The notes below the pieces were generated by a model, which saw only the letters and a program-made list of their open reading frames with translations, was not told the origin of the DNA and searched no databases. This document shows, piece by piece, positions 14,121 to 20,043 of a stretch of 20,043 bases of DNA; within the stretch, counting starts at the first letter, position 1, and every line of letters begins with the position of its first letter. The stretch lies in NCBI GenBank assembly GCA_035997675.1, contig DASYIJ010000161.1, positions 1 to 20,043 of the forward strand, in the 5' to 3' direction. The stretch comes from JALYZC01 sp035997675. Its GTDB lineage: Bacteria; Actinomycetota; Thermoleophilia; Solirubrobacterales; Solirubrobacteraceae. Both the position numbers and the translations under genes were made by a program.

Positions 14121-15273
14121 CGGTCCTCCGGCCCGTGACCGTCGCGTACACGGCATCCCAGGCGCCGGCTACCGCGTCCGGGCCGTACCGCGCACGCACG
14201 AGAGCCGACGACGCCGCGGTGTCGAAGCGCCCGAGGCCCTCCAGCGCGCGGTCGATGCCGGCAGCGAGCGCACCGGCGTCGCCCGGCGGCACGATCACGC
14301 CCGCGCGCTCGTCCACGACCTCGCCGGCCACGCCGACGTCGGTGGCCACCACCGGCAGCCCGGTCGCAAGCGCCTCGACCAGCGCCACACCGAACGTCTC
14401 GACGTGGCTGGGCAGCACGAAGACGTCGGACTCGGCCATTCGGCGGGCGACGGCGTCGCGGCTCTGGAGGCCGTGGAAGCGCACCGCTCCGTCGAGCCCG
14501 AGATCGCGGGCCCGGGCGTCGAGCGCCGCTCGTTCGGGCCCGTCGCCGACGACGTCCAGGCTGACGGGCGGGCGGCCGTCGGCCGCGCGGCGGGCGAGCG
14601 CGTCGAGCAGCACGTCCAGGCCCTTCTTGTCGCTGAGCAGCGCGACGGCCAGCAGCCGGACGGGGCCGTCGTGGGCGGGTCGCTCGCGGGCCGGGGGCGC
14701 GAACAGGGCGGTGTCGACGACGTTGCCGACGACCTGCATCCGGGCGCGGGGCGCGTAGGGCTCGATCGCGCGGCGCAGCGACTCGCTGACGGGGCACACC
14801 GCGTCGGCGGCCTCGAACACGCGGCGCGCGAGCACGCGCTGCCACGGGGTCAGGCGTCCCAGCGGGAACCCCGACCAGTGCTCCGACACCACCACCGGGA
14901 TGCGATGGACCCTTCCCAGCATGACCGCCGGGATGGCGGCCTCGAGCGTGTGGGCATGCAGCACGTCGGGCGCAAAGCCCTCCCGCCGCAGGCGGGCGAG
15001 CGCGCCCGAGAGGCCGAGTACCGTGAGCGCCGAGTCGGCCCGCGGAAGCGCTAACGGGCGCTGGCGCAACCGCAGCACCCGCAGGCCGTCCTCGGCGCGG
15101 TCGCCCAGGGTGAACAGGCGCCGCACCCCCGCGTCGGGGCCCTCCGAGAACAGGACCACGACGCGGTGGCGCCGCGCCACGAGGCGCGCCTGGTCCCGGG
15201 CGAACACACCGGCGACAGGGTTCGCCGGCGTGGCGTACCAGGACGGGACCACGAGAACGTTGAGCCCGGCCAC
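14101..15273 (-). CDS. Glycosyltransferase family 4, first gene of minus-strand operon
   Basis: A 390-residue GT-B protein. It shows an N-terminal Rossmann start (LNVLVVPSWYATPANPVAG), HAHTLEAAIPA, VVVSEHWSGFPLG, VGNVVDTALF, a loop at LLSDKKGLDVLLDAL and the C-terminal FVLPSHVETFGVALVEALA with the conserved Glu, followed by GLPVVATDVGVAGEVV. It should add a sugar to a lipid-linked glycan. GTG at 15273 is the likely start, with GATGAT six bases upstream as a possible -10; GTG at 15252 is a second option. It overlaps the flippase start by 20 bases. Its start lies only 18 bp from that of the divergent methyltransferase. Confidence 0.85.
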   Translation of the reverse strand: MAGLNVLVVPSWYATPANPVAGVFARDQARLVARRHRVVVLFSEGPDAGVRRLFTLGDRAEDGLRVLRLRQRPLALPRADSALTVLGLSGALARLRREGFAPDVLHAHTLEAAIPAVMLGRVHRIPVVVSEHWSGFPLGRLTPWQRVLARRVFEAADAVCPVSESLRRAIEPYAPRARMQVVGNVVDTALFAPPARERPAHDGPVRLLAVALLSDKKGLDVLLDALARRAADGRPPVSLDVVGDGPERAALDARARDLGLDGAVRFHGLQSRDAVARRMAESDVFVLPSHVETFGVALVEALATGLPVVATDVGVAGEVVDERAGVIVPPGDAGALAAGIDRALEGLGRFDTAASSALVRARYGPDAVAGAWDAVYATVTGRRTGGDEER

Positions 15274-15278
15274 GCGGA

Positions 15279-15284
15279 TATCAT
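15279..15284 (+). promoter_or_regulatory. -10 hexamer TATCAT for the methyltransferase gene
   Basis: TATCAT is followed by seven bases and then ATC at 15292, in frame with the methyltransferase. It overlaps GATATC, a palindrome that may also serve the divergent glycosyltransferase. No -35 at normal spacing is seen. Confidence 0.5.
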
Positions 15285-15291
15285 CGCGGGC

Positions 15292-16107
15292 ATCGCGCCG
15301 CCCCCGCTGCCCGCCGACGCCGACACCGACGCGCTCCGCGACTATTGGGAAGAGCGGCTGCGCGGGGATTACAGCCTGGGCGGCGTCGGCTACCAGGGTC
15401 TCGGGCAGGCGTTCAACCGCTGGGGCTACCGCGCGCGGCGACGCGTGTTCCTGCGCCTCGTACGCCCCCTCGTCCCCCCGGGGGCGCGGGTGCTCGACGT
15501 GGGATCGGGCACCGGGTTCTACCTCGAACTGTGGCGCGAGCTGGGCGCCGGCTCGATCGTCGGGTCCGATCTGACGCAGGTGGCCGTGGAGGGCCTGGCC
15601 CGTCGGCACCCGGGAGTCGAGGCCGTGCGCGTGGACATCGGCGACGAGACGATCGACCTCCCGGACGCGTCGTTCGACGCCGTCAGCGCGATGGACGTGC
15701 TCTTTCACATCACCGATGACCGACGCTTCGATCGCGCCCTGGCCAACGCCGCGCGCGTCCTGCGCCCCGGCGGTGTGCTCGTGTTCAGCGACCTGTTCGT
15801 CCACGGCCGACCGTGGCGCGCGCCGCACCAGGCCATCCGCTCGCTGTCCGAGGTGCGCGCGGCGGTGGCCGCGGCGGGACTGCGCGAGGAGCTGCGCCGC
15901 CCGATGCTCGTGCTGCTCAACGCGCCCGTCGACACGCGCAGCCGCGCCGCCCGCGCGGCGTGGTGGACCCTGCGCACCGCGGCGCTCCGCGGCGAGGCGG
16001 CGGGGTGGCTCGCGGGCGCGGCCGCCTATCCGTTCGAGGTCGGCCTGGCCCGCGCGCGGCGCGAAGGGCCGAGCACCGAGCTCATGGTCTGCCGCCGGCC
16101 GGCGTGA
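15292..16107 (+). CDS. Class I SAM-dependent methyltransferase, possible AUC start
   Basis: A 271-residue methyltransferase. Motif I is VLDVGSGTGFY (67-77), an acidic SD (92-93) follows strand 2, SAMDVLFHI (132-140) is the motif IV region and LRPGGVLVFSD (157-167) the post-motif. N-terminal LRDYWEERLRGDYSLGGVGYQG resembles methyltransferases of glycan loci. It probably methylates a sugar or glycan end. Between 15169 and 15354 there is no ATG, GTG or TTG in this frame. GTG 15166 would add 42 residues running antisense to the divergent gene's first 108 bases. I place the start at ATC 15292, seven bases after TATCAT, as a hypothesis. Its end overlaps the next gene by GTGA. Confidence 0.82.
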   Translation: MAPPPLPADADTDALRDYWEERLRGDYSLGGVGYQGLGQAFNRWGYRARRRVFLRLVRPLVPPGARVLDVGSGTGFYLELWRELGAGSIVGSDLTQVAVEGLARRHPGVEAVRVDIGDETIDLPDASFDAVSAMDVLFHITDDRRFDRALANAARVLRPGGVLVFSDLFVHGRPWRAPHQAIRSLSEVRAAVAAAGLREELRRPMLVLLNAPVDTRSRAARAAWWTLRTAALRGEAAGWLAGAAAYPFEVGLARARREGPSTELMVCRRPA

Positions 16108-17165
16108 GTCCGCGCCTCTCCGTCATCGTCGTGACGTACGACAGCGCCGAGGCCGTGGCGCGCTGCATGCCGCGACTGGTCGAGCAGCTGGCGCCGGGCG
16201 ACGAGCTGATCGTCGTCGACAACGCGTCCCGCGACGGGACGCTGGAGGCGGTTTCCACCGCCGCGCCCGCCGCCCGCGTCCTCCCGCAGCCGCGCAACCT
16301 CGGGTTCGCCGCCGGCGCGAACGCGGGCGCCGCCGCCGCGAGCGGCGACCTGCTGCTCTTCCTCAACCCGGACGCCGAGCCCGCCGCCGGTTTCGTCGAG
16401 GCGATCAAGGCGCCGGCACGGGTCGATCGGGGCTGGGCGGCGTGGATGGGCCTGGTCACGATGGACGGCGGGGGCCGGATCAACACCAGCGGTGGGGTCA
16501 TCCACTTCACGGGTATCGCGTGGTCCGGGGAGGCGCGGCGGCCGGTGGCCGCGGCGCCGGCCGGGCCCACCGAGGTGGCGTTCCTGTCCGGGACGTGCCT
16601 CGCGCTGCCGCGTTCCGCCTGGGAGCGCCTGGGCGGCTTTCCCGAGGAGTTCTTCATGTACTGCGAGGACGTGGACCTCTCACTGCGCGCGCGGCTTGCG
16701 GGTGGGCGGCTGGGCGTCGAGCCCGCGGCGCGCGTCGACCACGACTACGACTTCGCCAAGGGTGCTGCCAAGTGGCGGCGGCTGGAGCGCAATCGCTGGG
16801 CGGTGCTGCTGCGCGACTACCCAGGCCCCCTGCTCGGGCTCATCGCGCCCGCGCTGCTGGCGACGGAGGTCGCGCTCCTCGCCATCGCCGCCGCCGGCGG
16901 GTGGCTCCCGGCGAAGCTGCTCGCTTGGGGGGACACGCTCCGCTCCCTACCGCGACTGCGGCGCGAGCGCCGCGCCGTCCAGGCCACCCGCACGATCAGC
17001 GCCGCGGAGTTCGCCGGCCGGCTCACGCCCGACCTCGACTCGGCCTACCTCGGCCGCGCGGCGACCCTGGCGCCGCTTCGCTGGTCGCTGCGCGCGTATT
17101 GGCACCTCGTCGTGGCGGCGTTGAGCGCCAGCGAGGTACGGCCACGCGAGCGAGACCGGAGTTGA
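16104..17165 (+). CDS. Glycosyltransferase family 2 (rhamnosyltransferase-like)
   Basis: A 353-residue GT-A protein. It has SVIVVTYDS (6-14), VVDNASRDGT (37-46), RNLGFAAGANAG (64-75), FLNPDAEP (86-93) with the DXD-like metal site, FLSGTCLALPR (160-170) and MYCEDVDLSLR (185-195) with the catalytic acid region. This resembles WbbL-type rhamnosyltransferases, but the donor sugar cannot be proved. A C-terminal hydrophobic segment (242-272) probably anchors it. It starts at GTG 16104 inside the methyltransferase stop, so the two are co-translated. A terminator-like hairpin follows immediately. Confidence 0.88.
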   Translation: MSPRLSVIVVTYDSAEAVARCMPRLVEQLAPGDELIVVDNASRDGTLEAVSTAAPAARVLPQPRNLGFAAGANAGAAAASGDLLLFLNPDAEPAAGFVEAIKAPARVDRGWAAWMGLVTMDGGGRINTSGGVIHFTGIAWSGEARRPVAAAPAGPTEVAFLSGTCLALPRSAWERLGGFPEEFFMYCEDVDLSLRARLAGGRLGVEPAARVDHDYDFAKGAAKWRRLERNRWAVLLRDYPGPLLGLIAPALLATEVALLAIAAAGGWLPAKLLAWGDTLRSLPRLRRERRAVQATRTISAAEFAGRLTPDLDSAYLGRAATLAPLRWSLRAYWHLVVAALSASEVRPRERDRS

Positions 17166-17184
17166 GCCCCGCATAGGGGCTTAA
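17162..17184. terminator. Terminator hairpin between convergent glycosyltransferase genes
   Basis: TTGAGCCCC (17162-17170) and GGGGCTTAA (17176-17184) pair with one G-U and a 5-nt loop GCATA. The stem includes the TGA of the upstream gene. AT-rich ends make this the most terminator-like hairpin in the window. Confidence 0.6.
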
Positions 17185-17190
17185 CCGCGG

Positions 17191-17209
17191 CCTCGCCCCG
17201 CGGGCGAGG
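17191..17209. terminator. Second hairpin between convergent glycosyltransferase genes
   Basis: CCTCGCCC (17191-17198) and GGGCGAGG (17202-17209) form a perfect 8-bp stem with a 3-nt loop. It lies six bases after the previous hairpin and 24 bp past the end of the minus-strand gene, so it probably serves that gene. Confidence 0.55.
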
Positions 17210-17233
17210 AAACCACCGCCTCGATGACGCGGT

Positions 17234-18472
17234 TCATCGCGCCCGCGCACGCTCGATCGCGTACTCGACCTGCTCGGCCATCCGCGCCGCGAGCGTCGCG
17301 TAGGAGTAGCGGTCGATGGCGCCGCCCACAGCCGGCGCTCCCTCGGCCGCGATCAGCATCCGCAGCGCGTCGGCGATCGCGGCCGGGTCGTCGGCCGGCG
17401 CGACGATCCCCGCGCCGGCGCCCTCCACGATCCGCGCGGCCTCCGTGTCCTCTCCGAGGACGGCGATCGGCTTGCCGGCGGCGAGGTACTCGAACACCTT
17501 CTGGGTCGCCTCGCCACGGCGGCGTCCGCTGGTCAGGACGAGCAGGCTGTCGCTCGCCGCCTCGAGCGCGAGCGTCTGTGCGCGGCCCAGCGAGCCCACG
17601 GCGCGCGCGGCGGGTGCGCGTTCGATCAGGTCGCGCTCCTCGAGGGACAGCGGACCGGCGAACAGGACCTCGAGACGTCCTTCGAGGTCCGGCGCGCCCT
17701 CGAGCGCGGCCAGGAGGGGCCGCGGCGAGCGCCCCGCGTAGGCCATGCGGCCGGCGTGCAGGAGCGTGTGCCGGTCCGCCGCCGGCACGGTGCCGTCGAT
17801 CGCGGCCGGCACCACGTGCTCCTCGGGATCGAAGCCGTTGGTGATCGTCGCGACCTCCCGGCCGAAGCGGGCGCGCAGATCCGCCGCGATCGGTTCGGTG
17901 ACGGCGACCACGGCGTCGGCTCCACGGGCGACCGCGCGCTCGAGTCCCGCGTCGAGCGCGCGCTGGGCGGCGAGCGGCCAGCCCGGGCGGTCGGACTCGA
18001 ACGTCCATCCGTCGCGGAAGTCCGCCACCCACGGCAGCCCGCGGGCGCGCAGGGCCAGGCCCGCGAGATGCCCCGAGTGCGGCGGCGAGCTGGTGATGAC
18101 CGCGTCGGCGGCGCCCGCCAGGCCCAGCGCTCGCGGGAGGGCGAAGGGCAGCCAGCCCGCCAGCGCGAGGTCGGGCACGAGCACGGAGGCGAGCCGGCTC
18201 GGCGAGGTCTCGTAGCCACCGTCCCCGCCGCCCCCGGCCAGCGTTTCGAAGCTCGCGCGGCGCCAGTTGAGCCGGCTCACCATCGCGTCCCGCGTACGCA
18301 CCACGCGCGCGCCCGGGACGGGCCCGCGGCCGCTCGAGAGCGACGTGAGCACGGTGACCCGGTGTCCGAGACGGTCGAGGTATTTCGCGAGGCCGGCGAC
18401 GCGCCGCGCCGCCGACAGGTCGGACGGCGGCGCGAACTGCGCGAGGATCAGGATCGAGCGGCCCACGGGCAT
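17234..18472 (-). CDS. Glycosyltransferase family 4 (WcaI-like)
   Basis: A 412-residue GT-B enzyme. It shows SILILAQFAPPSDLSAARR (6-24), VITSSPPHSGHLAG, LPWVADFRDGWTFES, ITNGFDPEEH, a LLHAGRMAYAGR glycine-containing stretch, and TQKVFEYLAAGKPIAVLG near the C-terminus. The FRDGW and NGFD signatures suit glycosyltransferases of the WcaI/colanic-acid type, but the sugar is not known. ATG at 18472 is the start; GTG at 18466 has AACGAT six bases upstream, so the shorter form is possible. The start lies 13 bp from the divergent GT2 gene, so promoters must overlap or lie within the neighbour. Confidence 0.86.
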   Translation of the reverse strand: MPVGRSILILAQFAPPSDLSAARRVAGLAKYLDRLGHRVTVLTSLSSGRGPVPGARVVRTRDAMVSRLNWRRASFETLAGGGGDGGYETSPSRLASVLVPDLALAGWLPFALPRALGLAGAADAVITSSPPHSGHLAGLALRARGLPWVADFRDGWTFESDRPGWPLAAQRALDAGLERAVARGADAVVAVTEPIAADLRARFGREVATITNGFDPEEHVVPAAIDGTVPAADRHTLLHAGRMAYAGRSPRPLLAALEGAPDLEGRLEVLFAGPLSLEERDLIERAPAARAVGSLGRAQTLALEAASDSLLVLTSGRRRGEATQKVFEYLAAGKPIAVLGEDTEAARIVEGAGAGIVAPADDPAAIADALRMLIAAEGAPAVGGAIDRYSYATLAARMAEQVEYAIERARAR

Positions 18473-18477
18473 ATCGT
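18472..18477 (+). promoter_or_regulatory. -10 hexamer TATCGT for GT2 gene
   Basis: TATCGT lies eight bases before GTG 18486, within the 13-bp divergent gap and the first codon of the opposite gene. Spacing is one base longer than ideal for leaderless initiation. Confidence 0.4.
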
Positions 18478-18485
18478 TCCAAGCC

Positions 18486-19322
18486 GTGGCCGCGGACAAC
18501 GGGGACATCACCGCGGTCGTCGCCTGCTTCAACTACGGCGCCTATCTCGGCGAGGCCGTGGACAGCCTCCTCGGCCAGGCGGGCGGCGCGCCGCGCGTCG
18601 TGGTCGTCGACGACGGCTCCGACGATCCAGCCACGCTCGCCACCCTCGACTCCCTCGAGGAACGGGTCGAGCTCGTGCGCCAGCCCAACCGCGGCGTGGG
18701 CGCCGCCCGCAACGCCGGCCTGGAGCGCGTGGAGACGGCCTACGCGATCGTGCTCGACGCCGACGACCGGCTTGCGCCGGGCGCGCTGGCCGCGCTGCGC
18801 GCCCCGCTCGACGCGGACGCCGGGCTCGGCTTCGCCTACGGGACGATGCGCTTCTTCGGTGACTGGACCGGCGACCTGCGCTTCCCCGCCTACGACCCGT
18901 ACGCGCTGCTGTATCGCCACACGATCGGGCTCAGCGCGCTCGTTCGGCGGGAGGTGATCGCGGCGACCGGTGGCTTCGACCCCGAGTTCGAGCAGTTCGA
19001 GGACTGGGAGCTGTGGGTGAACGCGCTGGCCCACGGCTGGCGTGGACGCCAGGTCGACGCCGTCACGCTGGAGTACCGCCGCCACGGCGCCACCAAGCTC
19101 GCTGCGGATCGGGGGGCGTACCGCCGCGCGTTCCGGCGGCTGCGCGCCAAGCACGCCGGGCTCTACGCCGACCGCGCGCGGCTCGCCCACGAGAGCCGGC
19201 TCGGCCCGGCCGGGCGGGCGTGGTACCGGGCGTGGTGGGGCGCGCGTCCGGTACCGGCGCGGCTCGAGCGCGCGCTGCACGCCGCGCGCTGGCGCGGCGC
19301 GCGGACAGGCGGCGACGCCTGA
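18486..19322 (+). CDS. Glycosyltransferase family 2
   Basis: A 278-residue GT-A enzyme. It has ITAVVACFNYGAYLGEAV (8-25), VDDGSDD (41-47), NRGVGAARNAGLE (68-80), VLDADDRLAPGA (89-100) with the metal-binding DXD, TGGFDPEFEQFEDWELW (161-177) with the acidic catalytic pair, and YRRHG (197-201). It should transfer a sugar from a nucleotide donor at the inner membrane. GTG 18486 is the first sensible start; the longer frame from 18267 is antisense to the GT4 gene. Its stop is 14 bp before the predicted start of the next gene. Confidence 0.86.
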   Translation: MAADNGDITAVVACFNYGAYLGEAVDSLLGQAGGAPRVVVVDDGSDDPATLATLDSLEERVELVRQPNRGVGAARNAGLERVETAYAIVLDADDRLAPGALAALRAPLDADAGLGFAYGTMRFFGDWTGDLRFPAYDPYALLYRHTIGLSALVRREVIAATGGFDPEFEQFEDWELWVNALAHGWRGRQVDAVTLEYRRHGATKLAADRGAYRRAFRRLRAKHAGLYADRARLAHESRLGPAGRAWYRAWWGARPVPARLERALHAARWRGARTGGDA

Positions 19323-19323
19323 C

Positions 19324-19329
19324 TAGGAT
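19324..19329 (+). promoter_or_regulatory. -10 hexamer TAGGAT for the DUF2142-type gene
   Basis: TAGGAT is followed by seven bases and ATC 19337, in frame with the membrane protein. It is the same layout as at 15279. No -35 is recognised. Confidence 0.5.
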
Positions 19330-19336
19330 CCCGGCC

Positions 19337-20043
19337 ATCCTCAGCCGCGTCCCCCGACCGCTGCTCGCATTGTGGGGCGTCCTGCTCGTCGTGACGGTGG
19401 CCTGGGCCCTGTTCCTACCCCCGTGGCAGAGCCCGGACGAGTCACAGCACTTCGCCTACGCCCAGTCCGTCGCGGAGCGCTTCGCGCTACCGGGCGACCG
19501 CACGCGCAAGACGTTCTCGACCGAGCAGGGGCTGGCGGACAACCGCTCGCGCACCGGCCGCGAGGGTCGCATCCCGGGCGCCGAGTGGCGCCCCGACGCG
19601 TTCGACAGGTGGCAGAAGAAGGCGGCCAAGCTCCCCGCCTCCGCACGCAGCGACGGCGGCGGACGCAACACGGCGTCGGCGAACCCGCCGCTGTACTACC
19701 TCTACGTGGCGCTGCCCTACCGGGTGTTCGAGGGCTCGTCGATCTTCGGACGGCTGCTGGCCATGCGCATCTGGTCGGGCCTGTTGCTCCTCGTCACCGC
19801 CACCGCCACCTGGTTGCTCGCCGGCGAGCTGCTGGGGCGCTCACGCAGCCTCCAGCTCGCGGCGTCCGCGACCGCCGGACTCGTCCCCATGACCGCGTTC
19901 ATGAGCGCTTCCGTCAACCCCGACGCGCTGCTCTATGCGCTCTGGAGCCTCGCCCTGTGGCTCGGCGTGCGGACCCTCAGGCGCGGGCTCACGCTCGCCG
20001 ACGCCGCCGGGCTGTTCGCGGTCGTCGGCCTCGCCGTCACCAC
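19337..20043 (+). CDS. DUF2142/GT39-like polytopic membrane protein (3' partial, possible AUC start)
   Basis: The frame is open to the right edge (235 residues). Translating from ATC 19337, a basic start (SRVPRP, 3-8) precedes a membrane helix (10-28), then PPWQSPDESQHFAYAQS (28-44) with the acidic loop typical of DUF2142 and GT39-type glycosyltransferases. NPPLYYLY and further helices with ASVNPDALLYALWSLALWLG follow. Such proteins use lipid-linked sugars or process surface polymers. No ATG or GTG is near the N-terminus; TTG 19370 would cut the first helix. The gene continues beyond the window, so domain count and end are unknown. Confidence 0.8.
   Translation, partial: MLSRVPRPLLALWGVLLVVTVAWALFLPPWQSPDESQHFAYAQSVAERFALPGDRTRKTFSTEQGLADNRSRTGREGRIPGAEWRPDAFDRWQKKAAKLPASARSDGGGRNTASANPPLYYLYVALPYRVFEGSSIFGRLLAMRIWSGLLLLVTATATWLLAGELLGRSRSLQLAASATAGLVPMTAFMSASVNPDALLYALWSLALWLGVRTLRRGLTLADAAGLFAVVGLAVT

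Noticed and set aside
15166..15291. GTG 15166 as methyltransferase start
   Set aside because: The extra 42 residues run antisense to the first 108 bases of a well-supported gene and show no conserved pattern. It remains the only conventional start, so it is kept as an alternative.
17181..19280. Minus-strand 699-codon frame across both GT genes
   Set aside because: It lies in the wrong frame for the GT4 gene and antisense to the GT2 gene, and shows no domain.
19370..19372. TTG as start of the DUF2142-type gene
   Set aside because: It would remove the basic tail and part of the first membrane helix, and no Shine-Dalgarno lies upstream. Not excluded.
1..20043. Horizontal-transfer, IS, prophage, CRISPR or toxin-antitoxin elements
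   Set aside because: No transposase, integrase, direct-repeat array or terminal repeats were seen, and base composition appears uniform by eye.

Overview
This 20 kb window comes from a very GC-rich bacterium with strongly GC-biased third codon positions, many overlapping stop/start codons and short intergenic gaps. Gene content fits a high-GC actinobacterium: a PspC-domain sensor kinase operon, PLDc_N-SHOCT and YkvA-type small membrane proteins, a DUF6812-like protein next to a PilB/GspE ATPase, and a DUF2142-type membrane protein. My best guess is class Thermoleophilia (Solirubrobacterales-like). That placement is inferred from gene content, not demonstrated. No tRNA, rRNA, CRISPR array, insertion sequence or phage module was recognised.

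Layout. (1) 1-4762 holds envelope and lipid housekeeping genes: the end of a diacylglycerol-kinase-family lipid kinase, a membrane-anchored alkaline-phosphatase-superfamily protein with a holin-like N-terminus, an MBL-fold hydrolase, a YkvA/DUF1232 protein and a PLDc_N-SHOCT protein. (2) 4891-7968 is a tight four-gene envelope-stress operon: PspC-toastrack protein, a 64-residue membrane protein missed by ordinary length cut-offs, a PspC-fused histidine kinase, and a NarL/LuxR response regulator. (3) 7931-9312 on the minus strand encodes an NTF2/SnoaL-like protein and a P1-family (DmpA-like) peptidase. (4) 9473-11466 encodes a PilB/GspE-type ATPase and a DUF6812-like small protein, without other pilus genes in view. 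(5) 11476-20043 is a surface polysaccharide locus: a minus-strand operon (GT4, flippase, GT4), a plus-strand pair (SAM methyltransferase, GT2), then a GT4 on minus and a GT2 on plus, and finally a truncated DUF2142-type membrane protein. Together these could build, modify, export and anchor a cell-surface glycan, and the upstream stress operon could monitor envelope integrity.

The most unusual signal is in the starts. Several genes have a TANNNT -10 hexamer 6-8 nt before the start codon, as expected for leaderless transcripts. For two of them, the methyltransferase at 15292 and the DUF2142 protein at 19337, the codon at the expected first nucleotide is ATC. The methyltransferase has no ATG, GTG or TTG near the expected N-terminus. 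The DUF2142 gene offers only a TTG that cuts into the first membrane helix. Leaderless AUC initiation is therefore a testable hypothesis here. Three head-to-head gene pairs have starts only 13-20 bp apart. Most tail-to-tail junctions carry an inverted repeat whose loop or edge holds the stop codons.
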